A stretch of DNA of 9,747 nt from Sphingomonadales bacterium (GCA_017304125.1 JAFKLV010000298.1:1-9747), one strand, 5' to 3'. Positions 1 to 6,420 are shown, counted from the stretch's first letter. Notes: generated from the letters alone by a model not told the origin. Numbers and translations: made by a program.

Positions 1-112
1 CGTGGGGCGACTTGGCGCCTGATTTCCGATGCCCCGTCCGAGCAGTCCAAGTGGCCTGCCCCGTCGGTGGAGTGGCTTCTATGCCCGACCCACCCAACCG
101 TCAAACACTATT

Positions 113-148
113 TTGCAATTTTATTTCCGTCGCCAAAAAATGACGGAA
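113..148 (+). promoter_or_regulatory. Possible promoter with overlapping inverted repeat upstream of the flippase gene
   Basis: This AT-rich island lies in an otherwise GC-rich leader. TTGCAA (113-118) and AAAAAT (136-141) are 17 bases apart, each matching four of six bases of the -35/-10 consensus. A perfect 7-bp inverted repeat, TTCCGTC (125-131) and GACGGAA (142-148), spans the spacer and the -10-like box, as an operator might. The 7-bp stem could instead be a hairpin, but no U-tract follows it closely on either strand. Bases 1-112 show no gene I can support. The promoter call is inference from weak matches. Confidence 0.25.
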
Positions 149-197
149 TTCTGCGGCTTTAACCCGTTGTGAAGCCGGGACGGCTAGGCCTGTCACG

Positions 198-1664
198 ATG
201 GAAGCCGCCGCGAATCAATCGAATCAGCCCCGTGAATCGTTCGCCCGGCAGGTGCGCAACGCCGTGATCTGGCGTTCGGGGAGCCAGATCCTCGCCCAGC
301 TGGTGCAATGGGCCGCGACCTTTCTGGTGATTCGCATCCTCAGCCCGCACGATTACGGCCTCTATGCGATGACCGGCGTGGTGCTGGTGTTCCTCAACAT
401 GCTCAACGGCTATGGGCTGGCGAGCGGGCTGGTGCAGCGCGAGACCGTCTCGCGCCACGAGGTGCGCCAGCTGTTCGGCATGCTGATCGCGCTCAACGCG
501 ACATTGGCGATCGCGCAGCTGCTGATCGCCCCGCTCGCCGCAAGCTATTATCGCCAGCCCGAGGTCGCCGCGCTGCTGCGCGTGCAGAGCCTGCTCTATA
601 TCGCGACGCCGTTCATCGCGCTCCCTTATGCCGTGCTCAACCGCGAGATGGATTTCCGCCGTCAGGCCAAGGTCAATATCGTCGCGTCGATCGTCAGCGC
701 CTCGACCGCGCTCGGCGGGGCGCTCGCCGGCTGGGGCGTGTGGACCCTGGTCTTTGCGCCGATGGCGTTGTTCGGCACCCGCGCGATCGGGCTGACGATC
801 GCCGCGCGCGTGCTGGTGTGGCCGTCGTTCGATTTCCGCGGTGCAGGCGGGCTGGCCCGATTCGGCGGGATGATGGCCGCAAGCCAGCTGTTCTGGTTCC
901 TGCAGAGCCAGGCCGACGTATTCATCGCCGGGCGCCATTTCACCCCGCACATGCTGGGCATCTATACCACCAGCCTGTTCCTGACGCAGATCTTCGTCGC
1001 CAAATTCGTGCCGCCGCTCAACGAGGTGGCCTTCTCGGCTTATGCGCGGATCCAGCACGACCCCGCCGCGACCGCCGCCGCCTTTCTCAAGGCGGTGCGC
1101 GTGATCATGCTCGTCGCTTTGCCCTTCTATACCGGGCTGGCGATCACCGCCGAGCCGTTGGTGCTGACGATGCTCGGCGACAAATGGGCCGAGGCGATCC
1201 CGGTCGTGCGACTGCTCGCCTGCGCGATGCCGTTCATGACGCTGCAGGTGCTGCTGACCCCGGCGTGCGATGCGCGTGGACGCCCCGGCATCGGGGTGCG
1301 CAACGGCGCGGTCGGCGCGGCGATTCTCGCCTGCGCCTTTCTGATCGCGGTGCAATGGGGACCGGTCGGGCTCGGCTGGGCGTGGATCGCGGCTTATCCG
1401 CTCTACCTCATCGCCTCATGCTGGCGCGCGCTGCCGGTGATCGGGGTGAGTGCGCGCGCGCTGGCCGATGCGATCGCGACGCCGTTTGCCGCAGCACTGG
1501 CGATGGCGCTGGCGGTGACCGGCGTTTCTACATTGCTGCCCCCGCTCCCCGCGCTGCCGCAGCTGGCGATTCTCGTCGCGGTGGGCGCGCTGGTCTATGG
1601 CGGGTGGCTGCTCGCCTTCGCGCGCGGGACGATCGCCGAGTTGCGCGGATTGATCGGGCGGTGA
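198..1664 (+). CDS. Wzx/MOP-family polysaccharide flippase (lipopolysaccharide biosynthesis protein)
   Basis: This 488-residue integral membrane protein probably flips a lipid-linked oligosaccharide across the inner membrane for exopolysaccharide or LPS assembly. Roughly 14 hydrophobic segments can be counted from about residue 28 to 475, the usual topology of the MOP exporter superfamily. Family-like motifs include LSPHDYGLYAM (49-59), an NREMDFRR loop (148-155) and LGDKWAEAIP (326-335), which together resemble the WzxC-type branch. The length is normal. The start at 198 leaves a polar N-terminus of about 25 residues before the first helix; no strong Shine-Dalgarno precedes it. No glycosyltransferase or polymerase gene is visible here, so any polysaccharide cluster must lie upstream of the window. 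The substrate cannot be told from sequence. The gene runs into a convergent tRNA with no evident terminator between them. Confidence 0.88.
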   Translation: MEAAANQSNQPRESFARQVRNAVIWRSGSQILAQLVQWAATFLVIRILSPHDYGLYAMTGVVLVFLNMLNGYGLASGLVQRETVSRHEVRQLFGMLIALNATLAIAQLLIAPLAASYYRQPEVAALLRVQSLLYIATPFIALPYAVLNREMDFRRQAKVNIVASIVSASTALGGALAGWGVWTLVFAPMALFGTRAIGLTIAARVLVWPSFDFRGAGGLARFGGMMAASQLFWFLQSQADVFIAGRHFTPHMLGIYTTSLFLTQIFVAKFVPPLNEVAFSAYARIQHDPAATAAAFLKAVRVIMLVALPFYTGLAITAEPLVLTMLGDKWAEAIPVVRLLACAMPFMTLQVLLTPACDARGRPGIGVRNGAVGAAILACAFLIAVQWGPVGLGWAWIAAYPLYLIASCWRALPVIGVSARALADAIATPFAAALAMALAVTGVSTLLPPLPALPQLAILVAVGALVYGGWLLAFARGTIAELRGLIGR

Positions 1665-1673
1665 AAGAACCCG

Positions 1674-1749
1674 TGGTGGGCGGTGACGGGCTCGAACCGC
1701 CGACCCTCTCGGTGTAAACGAGATGCTCTACCAACTGAGCTAACCGCCC
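1674..1749 (-). tRNA. tRNA-Val (anticodon TAC), with encoded CCA
   Basis: The minus strand folds into a complete 76-nt cloverleaf. The acceptor stem is GGGCGGT with ACCGCCC, and the D arm is GCTC/GAGC with a GG-containing loop. The anticodon stem is TCTCG/CGAGA around the loop TTTACAC. The T arm is GGCGG/CCGTC, with one G-T pair, around TTCGAAC. The anticodon TAC lies at 1714-1716 and reads valine GUA and related codons. The discriminator A and the CCA end are encoded (1674-1677). The 3' end is nine bases from the stop of the convergent flippase gene. No clear promoter is visible in the 55 bases between it and the upstream regulator gene, so co-transcription with that gene is possible. Confidence 0.97.
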
Positions 1750-1757
1750 ACGGGAGC

Positions 1758-1780
1758 GCGCCGGATGACAGAGCCGGCGC
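1758..1780 (-). terminator. Hairpin between the regulator gene and tRNA-Val, possible weak terminator or processing site
   Basis: GCGCCGG (1758-1764) and CCGGCGC (1774-1780) form a perfect 7-bp GC stem with a 9-base loop, placed between the stop of the winged-helix gene and the 5' end of the tRNA. There is no U-tract on either side. It is therefore not a canonical Rho-independent terminator, and a stem in the tRNA leader or a chance GC palindrome is equally possible. Confidence 0.25.
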
Positions 1781-1804
1781 CGCATCGCAAGTGTTCAATG
1801 CCGC

Positions 1805-2737
1805 TCAGACGAACGGCAGCCCCATCGCCCGCCCGGTCGCGACATAGCCCCGCATCCCCTCCAGCCCGGATGGCGACAGCGCCATGAACGCGCGCCGCCG
1901 GTCGAACGGATCGGGCTGGCGCTCGAACAACCCCGCCTCGGTCATCCGCGCGATCCAGCGCAACGCGGTGGTCGCCGGCACCGCCGCGGCGATGCACAGG
2001 CTCGACACCGAGACCTGCGCGCGCTCGAGCTGCGCGGCGAACAGATCGAGCATCATGTCCCACGCCGGATCCTCGAACAGCCCCTTGCCGAAGTGGCGAT
2101 CGCGCAACCGCCGCGCGCGGATCACCTGACGGACATCGGCAGGGTCGATCACCACCGGCTCGCTCGCGCGCACCGCGAAAGCGGATTGCATGTCGGCGAT
2201 CGAATCGGGCACCTCGCGCGGGCGGCTGAGCCGCGCCAGCACATCGGCGATACGCGCGGCCTCCTCATTGGGCCGCGCCAGCCGCGCCGCCTCGCTCTCC
2301 GCGACGCGATCGTGCAGCGGCGCGCCGCCGCTCGCGCGCCACACCGCCACCGCCGCGGTCCACTCCAGCGGTGCGGGCTCGCACAGCAAATGGACCTGTC
2401 GCCCGACCAGCCCCGCGCTCGTGATATCGATCTGCGCTTCGGTCAGACCGGCGACGATCGCCAGGTCGCGTCCGCTGGCGATGCCGTCGATGCGATAGAG
2501 CGTCGCGGCGAGCTGCTCGTCATCCGCGCCGCTCGCGTCGAGCAGCAGCAACGGCGCCACCACGGTCGCCTCGATTCGCGCCACCGCCTCGTCCCAGCCG
2601 ACGCTGGCGAGCACCCGCCCACCGACGGCTTCGACCGCGTTGCGCAGGATCTCGTCACGCGAGAAATCCGGCGTCGCGACGATCAGCGCATCGAACGGCA
2701 CGCGCGTCGCGGCGGAGCCCCCCTCCCCCTGCAACAT
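1805..2737 (-). CDS. MarR-like winged-helix transcriptional regulator with N-terminal receiver-like domain
   Basis: This is a 310-residue probable DNA-binding protein. The C-terminal part (about 205-300) has the look of a MarR-type winged helix: a helical segment around DPAWDMMLDLFAAQLE (223-238), a helix-turn-helix region SSLCIAAAVPATTALRWI (245-262), then EAGLFERQPDPFDRRRAFMALS (267-288) as the wing, whose DPxDRRR pattern is typical of MarR proteins. Residues about 14-135 alternate short hydrophobic strands (DALIVATP, PLLLLDAS, DLAIVAG) with helices, like a response-regulator receiver. Asp67 sits where a phospho-acceptor could be, but the acidic pocket and conserved Lys are not evident, so a pseudo-receiver is more likely. 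The start at 2737 has GGAG about ten bases upstream. Target genes are unknown; a downstream tRNA and an upstream pnt terminator give no functional hint. Confidence 0.8.
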   Translation of the reverse strand: MLQGEGGSAATRVPFDALIVATPDFSRDEILRNAVEAVGGRVLASVGWDEAVARIEATVVAPLLLLDASGADDEQLAATLYRIDGIASGRDLAIVAGLTEAQIDITSAGLVGRQVHLLCEPAPLEWTAAVAVWRASGGAPLHDRVAESEAARLARPNEEAARIADVLARLSRPREVPDSIADMQSAFAVRASEPVVIDPADVRQVIRARRLRDRHFGKGLFEDPAWDMMLDLFAAQLERAQVSVSSLCIAAAVPATTALRWIARMTEAGLFERQPDPFDRRRAFMALSPSGLEGMRGYVATGRAMGLPFV

Positions 2738-2784
2738 TCCGGGATTTCTCCGACCTCAAGATAACCGGGCGCAAGGTACGCGTC

Positions 2785-2796
2785 CCGCCATGGCGG
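2785..2796. promoter_or_regulatory. 12-bp perfect palindrome upstream of the winged-helix gene
   Basis: CCGCCATGGCGG is a perfect dyad 48 bases upstream of the regulator start. MarR-type proteins commonly autoregulate through dyad operators near their own promoter, so this is a candidate. A second short dyad, CCGATTCGG, lies at 2813-2821. Such GC-rich palindromes are common by chance in this genome, and I see no convincing promoter boxes here. Confidence 0.2.
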
Positions 2797-2842
2797 CGCA
2801 GCGCATCAAGCTCCGATTCGGATTGTGACCATCGGGGGGAAA

Positions 2843-2866
2843 GGAAAAATACCTCCGAAACGGAGG
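2843..2866 (-). terminator. Rho-independent terminator of the pnt operon
   Basis: Read on the minus strand, CCTCCG, a TTT loop and CGGAGG form a 6-bp stem (2852-2866), followed immediately by a run of U residues (TATTTTTCC, 2843-2851). It lies 24 bases beyond the pntB stop codon and is correctly oriented to end the pnt transcript before the regulator gene downstream. Confidence 0.82.
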
Positions 2867-2889
2867 CGACTTGGCGTGGGTTCAGCGGC

Positions 2890-4371
2890 TCAGTCGAGCG
2901 ATTTTACGATTTCCTCGACCATCTTCTTGGCGTCGGCAAGGAGCATCATCGTATTGTCCATATAAAAGACGTCATTGTCGACGCCGGCATAGCCCACGCC
3001 GCCCATCGAGCGCTTCACGAACAGCACCGTCTTGGCCTTTTCGACATCGAGCACCGGCATGCCGTAGATCGGCGAGGTCTTGTCGGTCTTGGCCGCCGGG
3101 TTGGTCACGTCATTGGCGCCGATGACGAAGGCGACGTCGGTCTGCGCGAATTCGGAGTTGATGTCCTCCAGCTCGAACACCTCGTCATACGGCACGTTCG
3201 CCTCGGCGAGCAGCACGTTCATATGCCCCGGCATACGCCCGGCGACCGGGTGGATGGCATATTTGACGCGGACGCCATGTTCCTTGAGCTTGTCGCCCAT
3301 CTCGCGCAGCGCGTGCTGCGCCTGCGCCACCGCCATGCCGTAGCCGGGGACGATGATCACCTGCTCGGCCTGCGACATCAGGAAGGCGGCATCCTCGGCC
3401 GAGCCGCGCTTCCACGGGCGATCGACCTTGGCCGCGCCACCGGTCGAGGCCGCCTCGGCACCGAAGCCGCCGGCGATCACGCTGATGAAGCTGCGGTTCA
3501 TCGCGCGGCACATGATGTAGGAAAGGATCGCACCCGACGAACCGACCAAAGCGCCGGTGATGATCATCGCGGTGTTATGCAGCGTGAAGCCCATCGCCGC
3601 CGCGGCCCAGCCCGAATAGCTGTTGAGCATCGACACCACGACCGGCATGTCCGCGCCGCCGATCGGGATGATCAGCAGGAAGCCGATCGCGAACGACAGA
3701 AGCGTCACCGTCCAGAACACCCACGGCGCCTGATCCTGCGTGAAATAGGCGATCAGCAGCAGGATGCCCGCAAGTACGCCGAGATTGATCACATGCCGCC
3801 CCGGCAGCATGATCGGCGCGCCGCCCATATTGCCGTTCAGCTTGGCGAAGGCGATGACCGAGCCGGAGAAGGTGATCGCGCCGATCGCGACGCCGAGCCC
3901 CATTTCGATCCGGCTGACGGTGAGGATCTGGCCGAACTGGTCGGCGATGCCGAACGCTGCCGGGTTGAGATAGGCGGCGCAGGCAACGAGCACCGCGGCC
4001 ATGCCGACGAGGCTGTGGAAAGCGGCGACGAGCTGCGGCATCGCGGTCATCGCGATCTTGCGCGCGGTGGTGAGGCCGATCGCCGCACCGACACCGATCG
4101 CGGCGAGGATCTCGATGAGCGCAACCGGATCGATCCGGCTGAACACCGCCCAATAATCCACGTCCTGCGTCTGGCCGACCACCAGCACCTGGATCGTCGG
4201 CGCATGCGTGATCAGCGTGGTGATCAGCGCCAGCCCCATGCCGATCATGCCGAAACGGTTGCCGCGCTGGCTCGACGTCGGGCTCGACAATCCGCGCAGC
4301 GCAAGGATGAAGCACACGCCGGCAATCAGATAGGCCAGAGCCGCCCAGGGATTTACCGCGACGTGTTCCAT
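2890..4371 (-). CDS. pntB: NAD(P) transhydrogenase subunit beta
   Basis: PntB carries most of the proton channel and the NADP(H)-binding domain III of the inner-membrane transhydrogenase, which reduces NADP+ with NADH at the expense of the proton gradient. The 493-residue length is typical. Residues about 8-300 contain a run of membrane helices (roughly nine). His119 in AAFHSLVG corresponds by motif to the channel histidine of the E. coli beta subunit (known there as His91). Domain III (about 330-493) shows VPGYGMAVAQAQ (341-352), HPVAGRMPGHMNVLLAEA (374-391), GANDVTNPAA (418-427) and KRSM (453-456), the NADP(H)-site motifs of the family. A strong Shine-Dalgarno (AGGGGG, seven bases from ATG) supports the start at 4371. 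It is the last gene of the operon, set off from pntAB by a 95-base hairpin-rich spacer and closed by a terminator. Confidence 0.97.
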   Translation of the reverse strand: MEHVAVNPWAALAYLIAGVCFILALRGLSSPTSSQRGNRFGMIGMGLALITTLITHAPTIQVLVVGQTQDVDYWAVFSRIDPVALIEILAAIGVGAAIGLTTARKIAMTAMPQLVAAFHSLVGMAAVLVACAAYLNPAAFGIADQFGQILTVSRIEMGLGVAIGAITFSGSVIAFAKLNGNMGGAPIMLPGRHVINLGVLAGILLLIAYFTQDQAPWVFWTVTLLSFAIGFLLIIPIGGADMPVVVSMLNSYSGWAAAAMGFTLHNTAMIITGALVGSSGAILSYIMCRAMNRSFISVIAGGFGAEAASTGGAAKVDRPWKRGSAEDAAFLMSQAEQVIIVPGYGMAVAQAQHALREMGDKLKEHGVRVKYAIHPVAGRMPGHMNVLLAEANVPYDEVFELEDINSEFAQTDVAFVIGANDVTNPAAKTDKTSPIYGMPVLDVEKAKTVLFVKRSMGGVGYAGVDNDVFYMDNTMMLLADAKKMVEEIVKSLD

Positions 4372-4375
4372 CTAT

Positions 4376-4385
4376 CTTCCCCCTC
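4376..4385 (-). promoter_or_regulatory. pntB ribosome-binding site abutting a palindromic repeat
   Basis: On the minus strand GAGGGGGAAG precedes the pntB ATG by four bases, with AGGGGG ideally spaced at seven. It immediately follows the GCCGGGATGAC edge of the repeat-like hairpin at 4390-4407, so the state of that hairpin could influence ribosome access. pntB thus has its own strong initiation signal and does not depend on coupling to pntAB. Confidence 0.6.
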
Positions 4386-4389
4386 GTCA

Positions 4390-4459
4390 TCCCGGCGGGC
4401 GCCGGGACCTCGTGCCCCCGGCACGCCTGCGGATAAACTGCGCCCGGCTTTTGCCGGGC
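4390..4459. repeat. Cluster of three hairpins, REP-like, in the pntAB-pntB spacer
   Basis: Three perfect stems follow one another. TCCCGGC/GCCGGGA (4390-4396 with 4401-4407) has a 4-base loop. CGTGCC/GGCACG (4411-4416 with 4420-4425) has a 3-base loop. GCCCGGC/GCCGGGC (4442-4448 with 4453-4459) has a TTTT loop. The outer two share the CCGGC/GCCGG core, and the first sits in a CGTCATCCCGGC context that resembles dispersed intergenic palindromes I recall from alphaproteobacterial genomes. Whether it is a repeat family in this genome cannot be seen from one window. The spacer is the only gap above five bases inside the operon. Confidence 0.6.
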
Positions 4460-4466
4460 CGACGCG

Positions 4467-4766
4467 TCAGTGCTTCGCGGCCGCCGGCCGCTCCTTCTTC
4501 TTATACATCGCCAGCATGCGCTGGGTGACGGCGAAGCCGCCGAAGATATTGACGCTGGCCAGCGTCACCGCGATCAGCCCGAGCCATTTCGACCCCAGGC
4601 TGCCCGAGGCCGCCGCCGCGATCAGCGCACCGACGATGATCACCGACGAAATCGCGTTGGTCACCGCCATCAGCGGCGTGTGCAGCGCCGGGGTGACCGA
4701 CCAGACGACATAATAGCCGACGAAACAGGCCAGCACGAAGATCGACAGGATCGCGATGAAATCCAT
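4467..4766 (-). CDS. pntAB: NAD(P) transhydrogenase subunit alpha part 2 (membrane domain)
   Basis: This 99-residue membrane protein is the detached C-terminal part of the alpha subunit and provides the first helices of the proton-conducting domain II. Three hydrophobic segments are visible (about 3-25, 33-55 and 60-82). The motif SVTPALHTPLMAVTNAISS (23-41) is highly characteristic of the family, and the protein ends in a lysine-rich MYKKKERP tail. In enterobacteria this segment is fused to the NAD domain; the split form is known from Rhodospirillum rubrum and many alphaproteobacteria. The start at 4766 has AAGGA seven bases upstream, lying within the last codons of the preceding gene, whose stop is only three bases away. 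Translation is thus likely coupled. Confidence 0.95.
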   Translation of the reverse strand: MDFIAILSIFVLACFVGYYVVWSVTPALHTPLMAVTNAISSVIIVGALIAAAASGSLGSKWLGLIAVTLASVNIFGGFAVTQRMLAMYKKKERPAAAKH

Positions 4767-4769
4767 GGC

Positions 4770-5141
4770 TCAGTCCTTCACCTTGCGCTCGGCCTTGGCG
4801 ACGATATCCGCCGCACAACGCGCGATCTGTTCCTCGCGGCAGGTGCCGCTCATCGACGCCAGCCGCTGCGACGACAGATTCGCGCCCGGCTGCACCAGAT
4901 CGACCATATAATCGAACCGGTCGCCCTTCGGCGTGACGCTGCCGAGGATGACCAGCGACAGCCCGGTCTTGTCGTCGCCGCCGGCAGGACGCAGCCGCTT
5001 GGCGCTGCCCAGGCTCTGCGTCAGCGCGTCCGACAGACGCTGCGTCAGCGGATCCTCGGTGGTGGTGCGCACGTCGACCGGACGGCGATCCGCCGCCGGC
5101 ACCGAAGCGTTCGCCGCGACCAGCAACAGCGCCACAATCAT
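4770..5141 (-). CDS. Small putatively exported protein of unknown function inside the pnt operon
   Basis: I do not recognise a family for this 123-residue protein. It begins with a short hydrophobic stretch, MIVALLLVAANASVPA, which could be a signal peptide cut after Ala-Asn-Ala (about residue 12). It lacks the usual basic n-region, however, although the in-frame codons just upstream encode basic residues (RQRKAGR) without a usable start codon. The mature part is mixed alpha/beta in appearance: a helix around DPLTQRLSDALTQSL (30-44), strands LSLVILGSV (61-69) and RFDYMVDLV (75-83), and a C-terminal helix with two cysteines (Cys101 and Cys109) that could form a disulfide. Its ATG overlaps the pntAA stop as ATGA, and its own stop is three bases before pntAB, so it is firmly in the operon. 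Codon-level coupling argues that it is a real gene. A role in transhydrogenase assembly is possible but unproven. Confidence 0.75.
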   Translation of the reverse strand: MIVALLLVAANASVPAADRRPVDVRTTTEDPLTQRLSDALTQSLGSAKRLRPAGGDDKTGLSLVILGSVTPKGDRFDYMVDLVQPGANLSSQRLASMSGTCREEQIARCAADIVAKAERKVKD

Positions 5142-6259
5142 CCGGCCAGCCTTTCGCTGACGACCTTGCCGTCCCGGGTCAGCCGGATCGCATCGCCGAT
5201 CTCGGCGTCGAGCACCGGGCGGCCCTGCTCCTTGTCCCAGAAGGCGGAGAGGAAGTTGAACAGATTGCGCGAGAACAGCGCCGAGGCGTCGGCCGGCAGC
5301 CGCGAGGCGACGTTGCGATGCCCGACGATCTTGACGCCGTGGCGCTCGACCACCTCGCCGGCGACCGCGCCCTCGACATTGCCGCCCTGCTCGACCGCGA
5401 GATCGACGATCACGCTGCCCGGCCGCATCGTCGCCAGTTGCGCATCGCTGATCAGCCGCGGCGCGGCGCGCCCCGGGATCAATGCGGTGGTGATGACGAT
5501 ATCCTGCTTGGCAAGGTGCCCAGAAACCAGTTCGGCCTGCGCCTTCTGATATTCGGGGGACATTTCGGTGGCATAGCCGCCCGAGCCTTCGCCTTCGATC
5601 CCGGCGACATTCTCGACGAAGATCGGCTTGGCGCCGAGCGACTGGATCTGCTCCTTGGTCGCCGAGCGCACGTCGGTCGCCGAGACCTGCGCCCCGAGCC
5701 GGCGCGCGGTGGCGATCGCCTGCAGCCCGGCCACGCCGACGCCCATCACGAAGCATTTCGCGGCCGAGACGGTGCCCGCCGCGGTCATCATCATCGGAAA
5801 GGCGCGGCCATATTCGGCCGCCGCATCGAGCACCGCCTTGTAACCCGACAGATTCGACTGCGACGACAATATGTCCATCGACTGCGCGCGGGTGATTCGC
5901 GGCATGAATTCCATCGCCAGCGCCTCGAACCCGGCAGCGGCATAGGCATCGACCCGCGCACGCTCCCCGAACGGGTTCAGCCCGGCGACGATCCACGCCC
6001 CCGGCTTGGCCCCGGCGAGCGAGGCGACCTCAGGCCCCTGCACCCCAAGCACGATATCCGCGCCCGAAACGACGCTGGCGCGATCGCCGATCGTCGCGCC
6101 GGCATCGGCATAGCCCTGATCGGCGAAGGCGGCGGCAGCGCCGGCATCGCGCTCGACAGCGAGTTCGGCGCCCAGCGCAGCGAACTTCTTGACCGTTTCC
6201 GGCGTGGCGGCAACGCGCCGTTCGCCGGGAGCAGTCTCCTTGAGAACGGCGATCTTCAT
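5138..6259 (-). CDS. pntAA: NAD(P) transhydrogenase subunit alpha part 1 (NAD-binding domain I)
   Basis: This 373-residue cytoplasmic subunit binds NAD(H) and hands hydride to the NADP(H) domain of PntB. It starts with MKIAVLKETAPGERRVAATP, the classic opening of the alanine dehydrogenase/PntA N-terminal domain. The hydride-transfer loop RITRAQSMDILSS (121-133) contains Arg121, Gln126, Asp129 and Ser132, matching the R-Q-D-S set described for R. rubrum domain I. The Rossmann motif is GVGVAG (173-178), followed by an acidic strand end (ATDVR, 194-198). It ends after domain I without membrane helices, as expected for the split form. An in-frame extension to 6322 is possible, but 6259 is chosen because the longer version adds a non-homologous tail and overlaps the upstream small gene. 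It is five bases from that gene and overlaps the next by ATGA. Confidence 0.96.
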   Translation of the reverse strand: MKIAVLKETAPGERRVAATPETVKKFAALGAELAVERDAGAAAAFADQGYADAGATIGDRASVVSGADIVLGVQGPEVASLAGAKPGAWIVAGLNPFGERARVDAYAAAGFEALAMEFMPRITRAQSMDILSSQSNLSGYKAVLDAAAEYGRAFPMMMTAAGTVSAAKCFVMGVGVAGLQAIATARRLGAQVSATDVRSATKEQIQSLGAKPIFVENVAGIEGEGSGGYATEMSPEYQKAQAELVSGHLAKQDIVITTALIPGRAAPRLISDAQLATMRPGSVIVDLAVEQGGNVEGAVAGEVVERHGVKIVGHRNVASRLPADASALFSRNLFNFLSAFWDKEQGRPVLDAEIGDAIRLTRDGKVVSERLAG

Positions 6260-6264
6260 ACCGC

Positions 6265-6387
6265 TCAGTGGATCAGCCAGATCACGAGCGCGGCGATCAG
6301 CGCCACACCCACCGTACCCCATTTCAGCAGGCTCATGACGCCGGTGTAGGTCGTCACATGCGCTTTCATGTCGGACTTTTCGGCCAT
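6265..6387 (-). CDS. aa3-type cytochrome c oxidase subunit IV-like small membrane protein
   Basis: This 40-residue protein opens MAEKSDMKAHVTTYTGVMSL and continues with a single membrane helix (about 21-39, WGTVGVALIAALVIWLI) ending in His. The pattern of a short soluble MKAH...TY.G segment followed by one helix is that of the bacterial COX4_pro_2 family, annotated as subunit IV of aa3-type oxidase and usually about 40-60 residues long. A good Shine-Dalgarno (GAGAGGA) lies four bases upstream of the ATG. It is the first gene of the pnt operon, five bases before pntAA, and no oxidase subunit I-III gene is present. The family call is recognition from memory. Whether it serves the oxidase or the transhydrogenase cannot be settled from sequence. 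Confidence 0.85.
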   Translation of the reverse strand: MAEKSDMKAHVTTYTGVMSLLKWGTVGVALIAALVIWLIH

Positions 6388-6420
6388 TGCGTCCTCTCGC
6401 TTCCCCCGATTCGCATTGCC

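Noticed and set aside
1..162. Open frame from the window edge to a TAA, possibly the end of an upstream gene
   Set aside because: About 53 codons with no recognisable motif, running through the AT-rich promoter-like segment; not enough to support a gene.
159..1355. 398-codon open frame on the minus strand opposite the flippase
   Set aside because: Its translation is rich in Arg, His, Gln and Asp with no recognisable domain, as expected opposite a GC-rich gene; the plus-strand frame encodes a clear membrane protein.
1674..1749. Genomic-island attachment site at the tRNA-Val gene
   Set aside because: No integrase, no second copy of the tRNA 3' end and no compositional change are seen in the flanking sequence.
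2865..2876. 12-base sequence GGCGACTTGGCG repeated exactly at 6-17
   Set aside because: The identity does not extend on either side and the two places have nothing else in common; probably chance.
3223..4713. 496-codon plus-strand open frame across pntB and pntAB
   Set aside because: Low-complexity Arg/Asp/His-rich translation antisense to two firmly identified pnt genes; it is a GC-content artefact.
4770..5996. Long minus-strand frame extending the small exported protein upstream through pntAA
   Set aside because: The upstream part is an out-of-frame Arg-rich reading of pntAA; only the portion from the ATG at 5141 looks like a protein.
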